Source: an uncultured Acidobacteriaceae bacterium (GTDB lineage Bacteria; Acidobacteriota; Terriglobia; Terriglobales; Acidobacteriaceae). From it: a stretch of 61,708 bases of DNA. The stretch lies in contig CAIMKZ010000012.1 in assembly GCA_903842065.1 (NCBI GenBank), forward strand, positions 1-61,708, read 5' to 3'. The number at the start of each line of letters is the position of its first letter. Positions within the stretch are counted from its first letter, which is position 1. The notes under the pieces are model-generated. The model searched no databases and had not been told where the DNA came from. It saw only the letters and a program-made list of their open reading frames with translations. The position numbers and the translations under genes are program-made. Positions 1 to 8,250 of the stretch are shown here, piece after piece.

Positions 1-200
1 CCCGAAGGGCCGGGGCCGATTTTGCCGATCTCCGCGTCGCTCCTCGCTCGGAGACAACCAGTATCCGTCGTTCGTCGCTCCTCGATCTCGACGAAAATCG
101 GCTCCCGGCGCCGCCATCCCTATATGTCGATACAACCTAGTCACAAGATAGGCTTCAGGACAATCACCGCCTAACCGGAAGTTTCCCGGGCGCGCACCGA

Positions 201-249
201 AAGGCAACCGCAGATGTTTCGACTCCGCTTCGCTTCGCTCAACATGACA
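201..249 (+). repeat. Dispersed repeat, tail part only (copy R1)
   Basis: Diverged copy of the conserved tail of the repeat family: a CAACCGC block, TTCGACTCC, then CGCTCAacATGACA instead of CGCTCAGGATGACA. The preceding bases (TTTCCCGGG...GCACC) look like a copy whose first hairpin has been deleted or collapsed. Confidence 0.6.
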
Positions 250-540
250 GTGTTCTTGATGGGATGCTTGCGGCACGAGTGAAGTCGTGCCCTTTCAAAA
301 CACCGCGACGTTGGCGTGCCATCGCCTACTCAGACATAATGCAGCGGAGTCGCAGCGCCCCCACGGGGCGCAGGTTGTATGGGTACGCTTTCCCCGGGTT
401 TCATCCTCACCCCAGCGACGAAGACCTGTCTCCACCCCAACGAGCACAATTCGCTCGTTGGGGACCCCTTACGCCGGGGGCCCCGAACCCGGGGCTATTT
501 TCATACGCTCCCTCAGGGAGCGGGTAGGGGCGGGGTGAGG

Positions 541-590
541 GTTGGTCTTTCCCAGGTCTGAGAATCCAGACCTGGGGCACCCAAGGTTTA
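541..590 (+). repeat. Dispersed repeat, hairpin part (copy R2)
   Basis: TTTCCCAGG followed by a 9-bp perfect stem (CCAGGTCTG at 552-560, CAGACCTGG at 567-575) around the loop agaatc, then GGGGCACCCA. This is the first hairpin of the composite repeat. The tail part is missing and copy R3 follows directly. Confidence 0.75.
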
Positions 591-604
591 TGGTTGGGTG
601 AGAG

Positions 605-740
605 GTGCTGGTTGAGGGTTGTGCCTTCCCAGGTCTCAGAATCGAGACCTGGTGCACCCGGAGTTATGGTGGGTCGAGAGAAAGACAACCGCGGGTCCTT
701 CGACTCCCTGCTGCTTTGCGTCCGGTCGCTCAGGATGACA
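605..740 (+). repeat. Composite dispersed repeat (copy R3)
   Basis: Complete copy: GGTTGAGGGTTGT lead, TTCCCA, 9-bp stem CCAGGTCTC (629-637) with GAGACCTGG (644-652) around agaatc, GCACCC, a spacer, then the tail 681-740 with CAACCGCGGGTCCTTCGACT and GGTCGCTCAGGATGACA. The stem differs from R2 at the loop-proximal base pair, changed on both sides. Confidence 0.8.
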
Positions 741-790
741 AATATTGGGTGGGGAGGGTGAAGGGTAGCGGGTTGAAGGGAAGGGCATAA

Positions 791-830
791 AGCAGAACAG
801 CCGGGCCTGGGGCCCGGCTGTTCTGCTTTT
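791..830 (-). terminator. Rho-independent terminator of the SurA-like gene
   Basis: Perfect 17-bp stem (791-807 with 811-827, loop TGG), flanked by A-runs and T-runs on both sides. It lies 21 bases beyond the stop codon of the minus-strand SurA-like gene. No plus-strand gene precedes it, so its main role is on the minus strand. Confidence 0.85.
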
Positions 831-850
831 GAACTGAAGAGGAAAGGCTA

Positions 851-1903
851 CTACTGTGCGCCCTGCTTGAGGATCTGTTCGGCGAGGTAGTTGCGGATCT
901 TGGCTTCGTCCTGGACCACCTCGAAGTAGCCGCTCTGGAGGAGCTGCTTCTGGCTCTCGTGGAGGAGCTGGTGGATGGCCTGCTGCACGCGCGGGTCGTT
1001 GAGCTCGCGCTGGCCTGCGGGCTCGCGGGCGAGGACCTTGAAGATGGCGTAGGCGCTGACCTTCCGCGAGGAGTCGAAGAGGGGCATGATCTGGGTAACC
1101 TGATCAGGCTTGATGGAGTTGAGTGCAGAATAGATTGCGGTATCAGACTTGAGCTGCGACTCGGGGATGAATCCCATGTCTCCGCCGTTGGGGGCGGTGT
1201 TAGGGTCCTCGGAGAAGTTCATGGCGACGGAGCCGAAGTCCTCACCGCTTTGCAGGCGGTTGTAGAGGGTCTGAATCTTCTTTTTGGCGTCGGCCTCGCC
1301 GGATGCCTTGTTGTTTTGCAGGTTGCCTGACTGCGCGCTGGGCGAGGTGGTGACGACGATCTGCGCCAGATGGTACTGGGGTTCGACGAAGTTGAACTCT
1401 GCCTTGTGCTTGTTGTAATAGGTCGAGATCTGCGCATCGGTGATGTTGATGCGCGACTCAATCTCCTTGTTGAGGAGTTTGGTGGTGGTCAGCGTACGCC
1501 GGATGTCGCGCTTGAGGTCGTCCAGGGTCAGGTTGCGCTGCTTGAGCTGGTTGTCGAACTCCTCCTGGGTGTAGGGCGTCTTCATTTCGGTCAGCCGTGC
1601 GTTGACGTCCTCGTCTGTGGCGGCGAGGTTTTGCTTGGCGGCGCGCTGCTGAAGAATCTCGTCCTGGATGACCTGGTGGAGAATCTGAAGGCGACGAAGA
1701 TCGGCTTCGACCTGAGATGGCTGCTGGTTGTCTCCGAGGCTGGCCTGGTAGTAACGCTCCAGGTCGGCGCGGAGAATTTCCTTACCGTTGACGGTTGCAA
1801 CGACGTCTGCCGAAGGCGAGCGGTGGCAGGCGGCCGCGGCTAGAAGCACGCAGGAACAGAGGATGAAAGCACTACGGACAGCGATGCTGGAACGATCTGG
1901 CAA
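851..1903 (-). CDS. SurA-like periplasmic peptidyl-prolyl isomerase, probable lipoprotein (350 aa)
   Basis: Periplasmic foldase of the SurA/PrsA type, expected to help fold outer-membrane and secreted proteins. The N-terminus has a hydrophobic signal ending LLAAAAC, a plausible lipobox, so it may be a lipoprotein. A SurA N-terminal-like helical domain follows (VNGKEILRADLERYY onward), then a parvulin (PpiC-type) domain around residues 200-310 (HLAQIVV, GEDFGSVAMNFSEDP, GGDMGFI). I chose the TTG start at 1903 because AGGAG lies 8 bases upstream; the open frame continues to 2074, but the extra part reads as untranslated leader. The protein is shorter than E. coli SurA and has one parvulin domain, closer to PrsA. 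Monocistronic, with its own terminator. Confidence 0.85.
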   Translation of the reverse strand: MPDRSSIAVRSAFILCSCVLLAAAACHRSPSADVVATVNGKEILRADLERYYQASLGDNQQPSQVEADLRRLQILHQVIQDEILQQRAAKQNLAATDEDVNARLTEMKTPYTQEEFDNQLKQRNLTLDDLKRDIRRTLTTTKLLNKEIESRINITDAQISTYYNKHKAEFNFVEPQYHLAQIVVTTSPSAQSGNLQNNKASGEADAKKKIQTLYNRLQSGEDFGSVAMNFSEDPNTAPNGGDMGFIPESQLKSDTAIYSALNSIKPDQVTQIMPLFDSSRKVSAYAIFKVLAREPAGQRELNDPRVQQAIHQLLHESQKQLLQSGYFEVVQDEAKIRNYLAEQILKQGAQ

Positions 1904-2136
1904 CTTCGTTTCTCCTAAAGAGCCGTGCGGGAATCCGCTGAAAAGCCGGACTCTTTGCCGGAAGCAAAGAAATCGCTTGAGGCGTACAAACATCTCCTGG
2001 CCGCCAGAGCGAAAAAACAGCTTCCGGTCTTTCAGCATAAACCGCCGGGGGGCGTACGGGATAGGGGAAAGCAAGGGGGTAGCGGGTTGTTAAACATGGG
2101 CGGAGACAGCAAGGAGCGGGGATCAGGCATTCTGTT

Positions 2137-2164
2137 CCCCGGTCCCAAAAATGAGGGACCGGGG
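2137..2164 (-). terminator. Hairpin downstream of the aldo/keto reductase gene
   Basis: Perfect 10-bp inverted repeat CCCCGGTCCC/GGGACCGGGG with loop AAAAATGA, 27 bases after the reductase stop. There is no clear U-run after it, so it may be a weak terminator or an mRNA-protecting 3' hairpin. Confidence 0.5.
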
Positions 2165-2190
2165 GCAGCTGGAGTTGTGGCTGTCTAGCA

Positions 2191-3621
2191 TCAGGCTTCC
2201 TTCGCCGTAACGGAAACGGTTCCGCTGCCTACGGCCGATGCGGGGACGCTGGCCCAGAAGAGGTCCTGGGTGACCTGCGGACGATAGGGTATGGAGAGCA
2301 GTGTTTTGCCGTTGGCCGCGATCTCGTAGCTGGCGAGGGGCTTGCCGGCGGCGATGGCGGTGTTCCAGCGGACGGAGAGCTGGCCGGAGCCCTCGATCTT
2401 CTCCACCTTGACGATGGAGGGCTGAATGAGGCCCTTCTGCTCGAGCTGGAAGTAGTTGGTGGTTGCGCCGTAGCGCTGTGCCATCTCGGCCTCAAGGCGG
2501 CGGCGCTCGGCCTCCGAGGCCAGATCCTGGGTGGCGGCGGCGAGGTTGGAGACGAGCTGGCAATTGGCGGGCTTTGCGCGGTCGATGTGGCCGATGCCGG
2601 TGACAGCGCAACTGACGCCGGGGATGGAGAGCGAGTAGCGGACCAGGTCCTCGTAGCTGGCCTTCTCGGGCTTGCCGACGGAGTAGATGACATCTTCGAC
2701 AGCGCGGGAGAAGCGCGGGGTCTTGCCGTAGAAGCTGCCGTCGGCGAAGAGCTTCATGGCGATAACGCCCATGCCCCGGGCACGGGCCACCTGGAGCACG
2801 TTGTACTCGTGCGAGGTGTAGAGCTTGTCGTTGGCGTTGAGGGCCACGAGCAGTGTGTCGAGGTTGTATCCGGTGTCGCGGCGGAGGGCTTCCATGAGGA
2901 CGGGCGAGTCCATGTGGCCGGTGATGCCGATGTGGCGAATGTACTTCTTGCCCTCGGGGTTGAGGCCGGTGTAGTTGGTGCCGTCGCGGTAGTCGAGCAG
3001 TGCGGCGAATGCGCCGATGCGCTCGGGCATCTTGCCGCCGCGCTCGGCCATGCCGGTGTAGATCTGATCGACCATCTCGAAGGTCTGGACGTTGTGCATT
3101 TGGATGGCGTCGATGTATGCGCCTTCGGGGATGTAGCCCTTGCCATCGCCGAACATCTGGGTGAGGGTGCGCTTGAGGTCGCTGACGGCGGTTGCGCCGG
3201 GGGTCTGAGCGAGATTGGTGGAGGGGCCGACGGCGAACTTTTCCCAGGTCTTGCTGTTGATCCATAGGCTCTCGCGCAGCGGGGCGTTGTAGTCCGCCTG
3301 GCCGGGGACGAGGTGCATGCGGCGGAAGGCCTCGCCGTAGTTCACCTGGCTGGGTCCGTAGATGTTGGCCGAGTCAAGATAGTTGATGCCGAGCTGCACG
3401 GCTCGGACGATGATGTCCGGAGCGTCGATGCCCTGGCCGGTCCACTGCAACGAACCCTGGCCGCCGAGAGCCAGCGGCGTGACCCAGCGCCCAGTGCGTC
3501 CCAACAGTCGCTTGGGCAGGCGAGGTGTGGCGGCTTCTGCAAAGGCTTTGGTGCTGGTAGTAAGGTAGCTTGCGGCGGGCAACACGCCCAGGGCTTTCAT
3601 CAGGTTCCGTCTGGTGATCAT
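2191..3621 (-). CDS. Tat-exported aldo/keto reductase (476 aa)
   Basis: NAD(P)H-dependent oxidoreductase of the aldo/keto reductase superfamily. The N-terminus MITRRNLMKALGVLPAASY has the twin-arginine pattern and a hydrophobic stretch, so export by Tat in folded form is likely. The catalytic layout is visible: Asp and Tyr in DSANIYG, Lys in INSKTWEK, His in IQMHNVQ. The last roughly 80 residues are an extra beta-rich tail (LSVRWNTAIAAGKPLASYEI) resembling a fibronectin-III/Ig-like fold, absent from ordinary aldo/keto reductases. Divergent from the permease gene, sharing about 140 bp of upstream DNA. The substrate cannot be told from the sequence. Confidence 0.85.
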   Translation of the reverse strand: MITRRNLMKALGVLPAASYLTTSTKAFAEAATPRLPKRLLGRTGRWVTPLALGGQGSLQWTGQGIDAPDIIVRAVQLGINYLDSANIYGPSQVNYGEAFRRMHLVPGQADYNAPLRESLWINSKTWEKFAVGPSTNLAQTPGATAVSDLKRTLTQMFGDGKGYIPEGAYIDAIQMHNVQTFEMVDQIYTGMAERGGKMPERIGAFAALLDYRDGTNYTGLNPEGKKYIRHIGITGHMDSPVLMEALRRDTGYNLDTLLVALNANDKLYTSHEYNVLQVARARGMGVIAMKLFADGSFYGKTPRFSRAVEDVIYSVGKPEKASYEDLVRYSLSIPGVSCAVTGIGHIDRAKPANCQLVSNLAAATQDLASEAERRRLEAEMAQRYGATTNYFQLEQKGLIQPSIVKVEKIEGSGQLSVRWNTAIAAGKPLASYEIAANGKTLLSIPYRPQVTQDLFWASVPASAVGSGTVSVTAKEA

Positions 3622-3760
3622 CTGCGCCTCCTGGCGGTGTGCGTCCGGTGCACTTGGGCAGGATCATAGCACAGCGCGTTGTATGCGGTTGAGTGCATGC
3701 GTCTCTTTATGCGATTCCTACAGACAATGGGACAGGCGATCATTTACAACTCTGAATAAC

Positions 3761-5317
3761 GTGACTATTCCCGCCGTTTCACCCCGGAATCAGAACTCCT
3801 CCGCGGCCGATGCACCTCGGCTCTCGCAGTCGCTTGGGCTGTTCAGCTCGACGGCGATTGTGATTGGTTCGATGGTTGGCTCGGGCATCTACATTGTGGA
3901 CGCCGACATCGCGCGTGGCACCGGCTCGCCGGCGCTGTATCTTGCCGCATGGATTGTGACCGGCGTGATGACGCTGGTGGGGGCGCTGAGCTACGGCGAG
4001 CTGGCGGCGATGATGCCCAAGGCCGGCGGACAGTATGTGTATCTGCGCGAGTCGCTGGGGCCGCTATGGGGATTTCTGTTTGGCTGGACGCTGTTTCTTG
4101 TCATCCAGACGGGAACGATTGCGGCTGTTTGCGTGGCGTTCGGCAAGTTTCTGGGCGTATTTTTTCCATCGGTGTCGGCGACAAACTGGATCTGGCACAT
4201 TGCGCATGTGCCTTCTCTGCGCGTGGGGCCGATGGTGCTGGGCAACATGGATATCGGCCTGAACACGGCGAATCTAGCCGGTGTGATTGTGGTCGGGTTT
4301 CTAACAATCGTAAACATCTTCGGCGTGCGGCTGGGCGCGCTGATTCAGAATGTGTTTACTTCGGCGAAGGCGATTGCGCTGGCCGCGCTGATCCTGCTGG
4401 CGTTTACGGTGGGCATCAACGCGACGGCGTGGCAGGCGAACTTTGCGAATGGGCACTTCTGGGAGAACGCGGGCTGGCATTCGCCGCACGCGGTCGAGGT
4501 CGGCGTGGGCGGACCGACGGTGTGGGTGAATCTGCTGGTGATTCTGGCGGTGGTGCAGGTGGGCTCGCTGTTTTCTGCCGATGCGTGGAACAACATTACG
4601 TTCACGGCGGGAGAGGTGAAGAATCCGAGGCGGAATCTGCCGCTCTCGCTGGTGCTGGGCACGGGGTTTGTGGTTGCCGTGTACTTTCTGGTGTCGCTGG
4701 CGTACCTGGTGGTGCTGCCGCTGCATGGGGATGCTAACGGAGCCACGGCTGCGGCGCGGGGGATACAGTACGCCGCGGAAGATCGCGTGGCGACGGCGGT
4801 GCTGGGGCAGATATTTCCGGCGTGGGGCGCGCTGCTGATGGCGGGAGCGATTCTCGTCTCGACCTTTGGCTGCGCGAATGGAATGACGCTGGCCGGGGCG
4901 CGGGTCTACTACGCGATGAGCCAGGACGGATTGTTTTTCAAGGCGGCGGGCAAGCTGCATCCGAAGTACAAGACTCCGGTCGCGGCGCTCGTCGTGCAGG
5001 GTCTGTGGACGATGTTTCTATGCCTCTCAGGATCGTATGGGCAGTTGCTCGACTACATCATCTTTGCCGAGTTGATCTTCTACATGCTGACGATTGCGTG
5101 CCTGTTTGTGCTGCGGCGCAAGCGGCCGGATGCGGAGCGGCCCTACAAGGCGCTGGGCTATCCGGTGCTGCCGGCGATTTATATTGCCATGGCGGCGTGG
5201 ATTGCCCTGGTGCTGCTGCGCTATAAGCCCCAGTACACGTGGCCGGGGCTGGTGCTGGTGTTGATCGGCATTCCGGTGTACCTGTTCTGGTCGAGAAGGG
5301 CTCGTGTGCAGGTCTGA
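3761..5317 (+). CDS. APC-family amino-acid permease (518 aa)
   Basis: Inner-membrane amino-acid/polyamine/organocation transporter with about 12-13 hydrophobic segments. The family signature near the first helix, IGSMVGSGIY, is the backbone-binding unwound segment of LeuT-fold transporters. Later motifs include FTAGEVKNPRRNLPLSL after helix 6 and LRRKRPDAERPYKALGYPVLP before the last helices. The frame is open upstream to 3614, with an ATG at 3683 and a GTG at 3761; I prefer the GTG because family similarity begins soon after, although its ribosome site is poor. Substrate unknown; probably amino-acid uptake or exchange. Confidence 0.85.
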   Translation: MTIPAVSPRNQNSSAADAPRLSQSLGLFSSTAIVIGSMVGSGIYIVDADIARGTGSPALYLAAWIVTGVMTLVGALSYGELAAMMPKAGGQYVYLRESLGPLWGFLFGWTLFLVIQTGTIAAVCVAFGKFLGVFFPSVSATNWIWHIAHVPSLRVGPMVLGNMDIGLNTANLAGVIVVGFLTIVNIFGVRLGALIQNVFTSAKAIALAALILLAFTVGINATAWQANFANGHFWENAGWHSPHAVEVGVGGPTVWVNLLVILAVVQVGSLFSADAWNNITFTAGEVKNPRRNLPLSLVLGTGFVVAVYFLVSLAYLVVLPLHGDANGATAAARGIQYAAEDRVATAVLGQIFPAWGALLMAGAILVSTFGCANGMTLAGARVYYAMSQDGLFFKAAGKLHPKYKTPVAALVVQGLWTMFLCLSGSYGQLLDYIIFAELIFYMLTIACLFVLRRKRPDAERPYKALGYPVLPAIYIAMAAWIALVLLRYKPQYTWPGLVLVLIGIPVYLFWSRRARVQV

Positions 5318-5382
5318 CCTGTGGTGGGTTAATCCTTTACCATCAGGATGACAGACACATGTGGCTGGTTGAGAATGGCGGG

Positions 5383-5521
5383 TTGAGGGTTGATCTTTCC
5401 CACCCAAAACGACAGAGAACGTCGTTTTGGATGGGGCACCCAACGTTAGTGGTTATCTGAGAAAGAGCAAACGCGGGTCCTTCGACTGCGGTCGCCGTGG
5501 CGACCTTCGCTCAGGATGACA
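5383..5521 (+). repeat. Composite dispersed repeat (copy R4)
   Basis: Same plan as R3, but with a wholly different 10-bp first stem: CCAAAACGAC (5404-5413) and GTCGTTTTGG (5421-5430), loop agagaac, still framed by TTTCCCA and TGGGGCACCCA. The tail at 5461-5521 carries the second hairpin GGTCGCCgtGGCGACC and ends CGCTCAGGATGACA. It fills most of the gap between the two permease genes. Confidence 0.8.
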
Positions 5522-5597
5522 GGGTTCTCGTACAGTTCGATAACGACTCCGGGCACCAGAGGATTCATACACGAGTAGAGAGGACAAGAGTTCGAAC

Positions 5598-7127
5598 ATG
5601 TCTAGACTGTTTCGCGTAAAACCGATGTCGCACCTTCATGCGGAGGCCGGAGAAGAGGGCGAGCACACACTCAAGCGCTCGCTAGGCGCTCTGAACCTGG
5701 TAACGCTGGGCATTGGCGCAATTATCGGAGCGGGCATCTTTGTGCTCACGGGGAAGGCGGCGGCGCTCCATGCCGGTCCGGCCGTGGCGCTGAGTTTTGT
5801 GCTGGCGGGCATTGTGTGTGCCTTTGCGGGCCTCTGCTATGCGGAGTTCGCGTCGATTATTCCCATCGCCGGTTCTGCCTATACGTACGGATATGCGACG
5901 CTGGGCGAGCTGGTGGCGTGGATCATCGGCTGGGACCTGGTGCTGGAGTACGCGTTCGGCGCGGCGACGGTGGCGGCCGGCTGGTCGGGCTATCTGAACA
6001 GCTTCTTGCAGCAGTTGCACATCTACATGCCGCCGCGGCTTACCGCTGTGCCGGGGACGAATCTGTACTTCTATCAAGAGAAGTGGCAGCCGCTGAACGC
6101 ACTCCCGCATGGGCTGAATCTGGCCGCACTGCCGCATGTGACCGCGGCTTTCAATCTGGTGGCGATGATCGGCGTACTGCTGATTACGGCGGTTCTGGTG
6201 ATCGGCATCAAGGAGTCGGCGAACTTCAACTCGGCTATCGTGATTGTGAAGCTGGGGATCGTCGGCGTCTTCCTGGTAGTGGGCGGTGGCTTTCTGCTGT
6301 CGCATCCGTCGCTTGCCTGGCATAACTGGCATCCGTTCATTCCACCTGTCGACGCCAACGGCAACTTCGGCTTGATGGGCATTGCGACCGGCGCTTCGTC
6401 GATCTTCTTTGCGTATATCGGATTCGATGCGGTTTCAACGGCGGCGCAGGAGGCGAAGAATCCCAAGCGAGACATGCCTATCGGGATTCTGGGTTCGCTG
6501 GTCGTGTGTACGATTCTCTACATTCTGGTTTCGACGGTGCTGACTGGATTGGTGAACTACACGCAGTTGAACGTGGCCGATCCGGTTGCGCTTGGCATCG
6601 ACGCTACAGGCGTTGGCTGGGGTTCGCTGCTGGTGAAACTGGGCGCTGTGTTTGGTCTGGCAACGGTGATGCTGGTGATGCTGCTCGGCCAGTCGCGGGT
6701 GTTTTTCTCGATGTCGCGCGATGGACTGCTGCCGAAGTGGTTTTCGGCCGTGCATCCGAAGTTCCGCACACCGTGGAAGTCCACGATACTGGTGGGCGTG
6801 ATTGTAGCCATCATGCCGGCGTTCAAGGACATCGATTTCCTGTCGGACCTGGTAAACATCGGGACGCTGCTGGCGTTCACGATTGTGTGCGCGGGCGTGT
6901 GGGTGCTGCGGGTGCGGCATCCTGAGATGGAGCGGCCCTTCAAAACACCGTTTGTGCCGGCCGTGCCGATTCTGGGCATTGTGACGGCGCTGTTTGTGAT
7001 GAGCCGGCTGCCGCGGGTGACGTGGGAGGTGATGATCGGCTGGCTGCTGATCGGACTCGTCATCTACTTCGGCTATTCTGTGCGGCACAGCAAGGTGCAG
7101 AAGATGAAGCACGCCAATGAGGCGTAA
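5598..7127 (+). CDS. Cationic-amino-acid-transporter-type APC permease (509 aa)
   Basis: APC superfamily permease of the CAT type (YfnA-like), likely importing cationic or neutral amino acids across the inner membrane. TM1 carries IGAIIGAGIFVLTG, typical of CAT proteins. IGFDAVSTAAQEAKNPKRDMP after the sixth helix and SMSRDGLLPKWFSAVHPKFRTP are also CAT-like. About 12 TM segments plus a charged tail. The ATG at 5598 has AGAGGA about 14 bases upstream. It shares only the general fold with the other APC gene 280 bp upstream, so the two are not a recent duplication. Confidence 0.88.
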   Translation: MSRLFRVKPMSHLHAEAGEEGEHTLKRSLGALNLVTLGIGAIIGAGIFVLTGKAAALHAGPAVALSFVLAGIVCAFAGLCYAEFASIIPIAGSAYTYGYATLGELVAWIIGWDLVLEYAFGAATVAAGWSGYLNSFLQQLHIYMPPRLTAVPGTNLYFYQEKWQPLNALPHGLNLAALPHVTAAFNLVAMIGVLLITAVLVIGIKESANFNSAIVIVKLGIVGVFLVVGGGFLLSHPSLAWHNWHPFIPPVDANGNFGLMGIATGASSIFFAYIGFDAVSTAAQEAKNPKRDMPIGILGSLVVCTILYILVSTVLTGLVNYTQLNVADPVALGIDATGVGWGSLLVKLGAVFGLATVMLVMLLGQSRVFFSMSRDGLLPKWFSAVHPKFRTPWKSTILVGVIVAIMPAFKDIDFLSDLVNIGTLLAFTIVCAGVWVLRVRHPEMERPFKTPFVPAVPILGIVTALFVMSRLPRVTWEVMIGWLLIGLVIYFGYSVRHSKVQKMKHANEA

Positions 7128-7149
7128 GTCCTCTTTCGAATAGATGCCG

Positions 7150-7290
7150 GTTGAGCGATGTTCTTTCCCAGGTCCCAGGATCGGGACCTGGGGCACCCAG
7201 GTTCTGTGGATAGATGAGGAAAAGCAACCGCGGGGCCCGTTAGGGCGGGCAAGCTTTCGACTTGATCGCTCTCGCGATCTCGCTCAGCGA
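7150..7290 (+). repeat. Composite dispersed repeat (copy R5, diverged tail)
   Basis: First stem CCAGGTCCC (7168-7176) with GGGACCTGG (7183-7191), loop aggatc. The tail keeps CAACCGCGGG, TTTCGACTT and CTCGCTCAG but the inner part is replaced by another palindrome (GATCGCTCTCGCGATC). It abuts R6, giving a tandem pair. Confidence 0.75.
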
Positions 7291-7410
7291 TGTTCTTTCC
7301 CAGGTCCCAGAATCGGGACCTGGGGCACCCAGGTTCTGTGGATAGTTGAGGAAAAGCAACCGCGGGTCCTTCGACTGCGGTCGCCGCGGCGACCTTCGCT
7401 CAGGATGACA
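7281..7410 (+). repeat. Composite dispersed repeat (copy R6)
   Basis: First stem CCAGGTCCC (7300-7308) with GGGACCTGG (7315-7323), loop agaatc. The tail at 7351-7410 has a perfect 16-bp palindrome GGTCGCCGCGGCGACC and ends CTCAGGATGACA. Nearly identical to R5 in the first half and to R4 in the second. Confidence 0.8.
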
Positions 7411-7460
7411 GACAGTTGTGGTGGTGTGGATGACAGACAGTTGTGGTGGTGTGGATGACA
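7403..7460 (+). repeat. 25-bp tandem repeat, 2.3 copies
   Basis: The unit begins GGATGACAG at 7403, 7428 and (partial) 7453. The first unit overlaps the end of dispersed repeat R6, so the tandem array seems to have grown from the repeat's terminus by slippage. It lies downstream of ribA. Confidence 0.85.
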
Positions 7461-7489
7461 GAGAGTAATGGAGAAGATGACAGAGCGAG

Positions 7490-8137
7490 TTATTTGCTGT
7501 GCTTTGCGCTCTCGACGATGTGGCCCATCTTTTCCTGCTTGGTGCGGAGGTAGCGCTCGAAGGACTCGTGGGGGACGACCTCTGCGGAGACCCGCTCGAT
7601 GACCTGGACGCCGGCCTTCTCCAGGGCCTCGACCTTCTCGGGATTGTTGGTGATGAGGCGGACGCGGGAGACACCGAGGTGATTGAGGACGGCAGCGGGC
7701 AACTCGTAGGCTCGGCAGTCGGCGGCAAAGCCCAGTTCCTCGTTGGCCTCGACGGTGTCCATACCCTCGTCCTGTAACTCGTAGGCTTTGAGTTTGGCCA
7801 TGAGGCCGATGCCGCGGCCCTCCTGGCGCTCGTAGAGCAGGATTCCTGCGCCGGCCTTGGAGATTGCCTTGAGGGCGAGTTCGAGCTGGAGCCGGCAGTC
7901 GCAGCGCAATGAGCCGAGCACGTCTCCGGTGAGGCACTGGGAGTGGATGCGGACCAGCGGCGGGGCAGATTCTATATCGCCCATGACCAGAGCGAGAAGC
8001 TCCTCGCAGGGCTTGAGGAAGGTGCCTTCGGTGTCCTCGGGGCGGCGACGGCCTTCAAAACCAAAGATGCGGAACTGACCCCAGCGTGTGGGGAAATCCG
8101 CTTCAGCAATTTTGGTAACGCTTGCAAGACCGGCCAT
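7490..8137 (-). CDS. ribA: GTP cyclohydrolase II (215 aa)
   Basis: Cytosolic zinc enzyme converting GTP to 2,5-diamino-6-ribosylamino-pyrimidinone phosphate, formate and pyrophosphate, the first step of riboflavin synthesis. Zinc ligands are visible as Cys68, Cys79 and Cys81 (SQCLTGD...LRCDC). The YERQEGRGIGL and VRLITNNPEK segments are family signatures. It is a stand-alone RibA rather than a RibBA fusion, of usual length (about 200 aa). The ATG at 8137 fits the family N-terminus. Divergent from the LytS-type kinase; no other rib gene and no FMN riboswitch is visible nearby. Confidence 0.93.
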   Translation of the reverse strand: MAGLASVTKIAEADFPTRWGQFRIFGFEGRRRPEDTEGTFLKPCEELLALVMGDIESAPPLVRIHSQCLTGDVLGSLRCDCRLQLELALKAISKAGAGILLYERQEGRGIGLMAKLKAYELQDEGMDTVEANEELGFAADCRAYELPAAVLNHLGVSRVRLITNNPEKVEALEKAGVQVIERVSAEVVPHESFERYLRTKQEKMGHIVESAKHSK

Positions 8138-8250
8138 ATAGGACCATTTTACGCGGATCGGGCCGGATGCGTATTGGCGCTATGGATCGGGCCGCGTTGA
8201 GGAGGGAAATCGATGTGCGCCGTTCGCCCCGGCAGGTTTAGAGTTGAGCT

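Larger units (their letters stand above)
1..850. other. Gene-free palindrome cluster
   Basis: No ORF here has a credible start, domain or codon pattern. The stretch is packed with inverted repeats: GCCGATTTT at 15-23 against 94-102; an 11-bp stem at 435-445/453-463 with loop acaattc; a 7-bp stem at 506-512/516-522; and two hairpins of the dispersed repeat family at 552-575 and 629-652. It ends in the terminator of the downstream minus-strand gene. I read it as a repeat island, not a gene. Confidence 0.7.

Noticed and set aside
264..790. Several short open frames in the first 850 bp
   Set aside because: They translate palindromic repeat DNA in several frames and have no start signals.
541..7410. 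Repeats considered as a CRISPR array
   Set aside because: Copies are far apart, vary in their stems and lack regular spacers; no cas genes.
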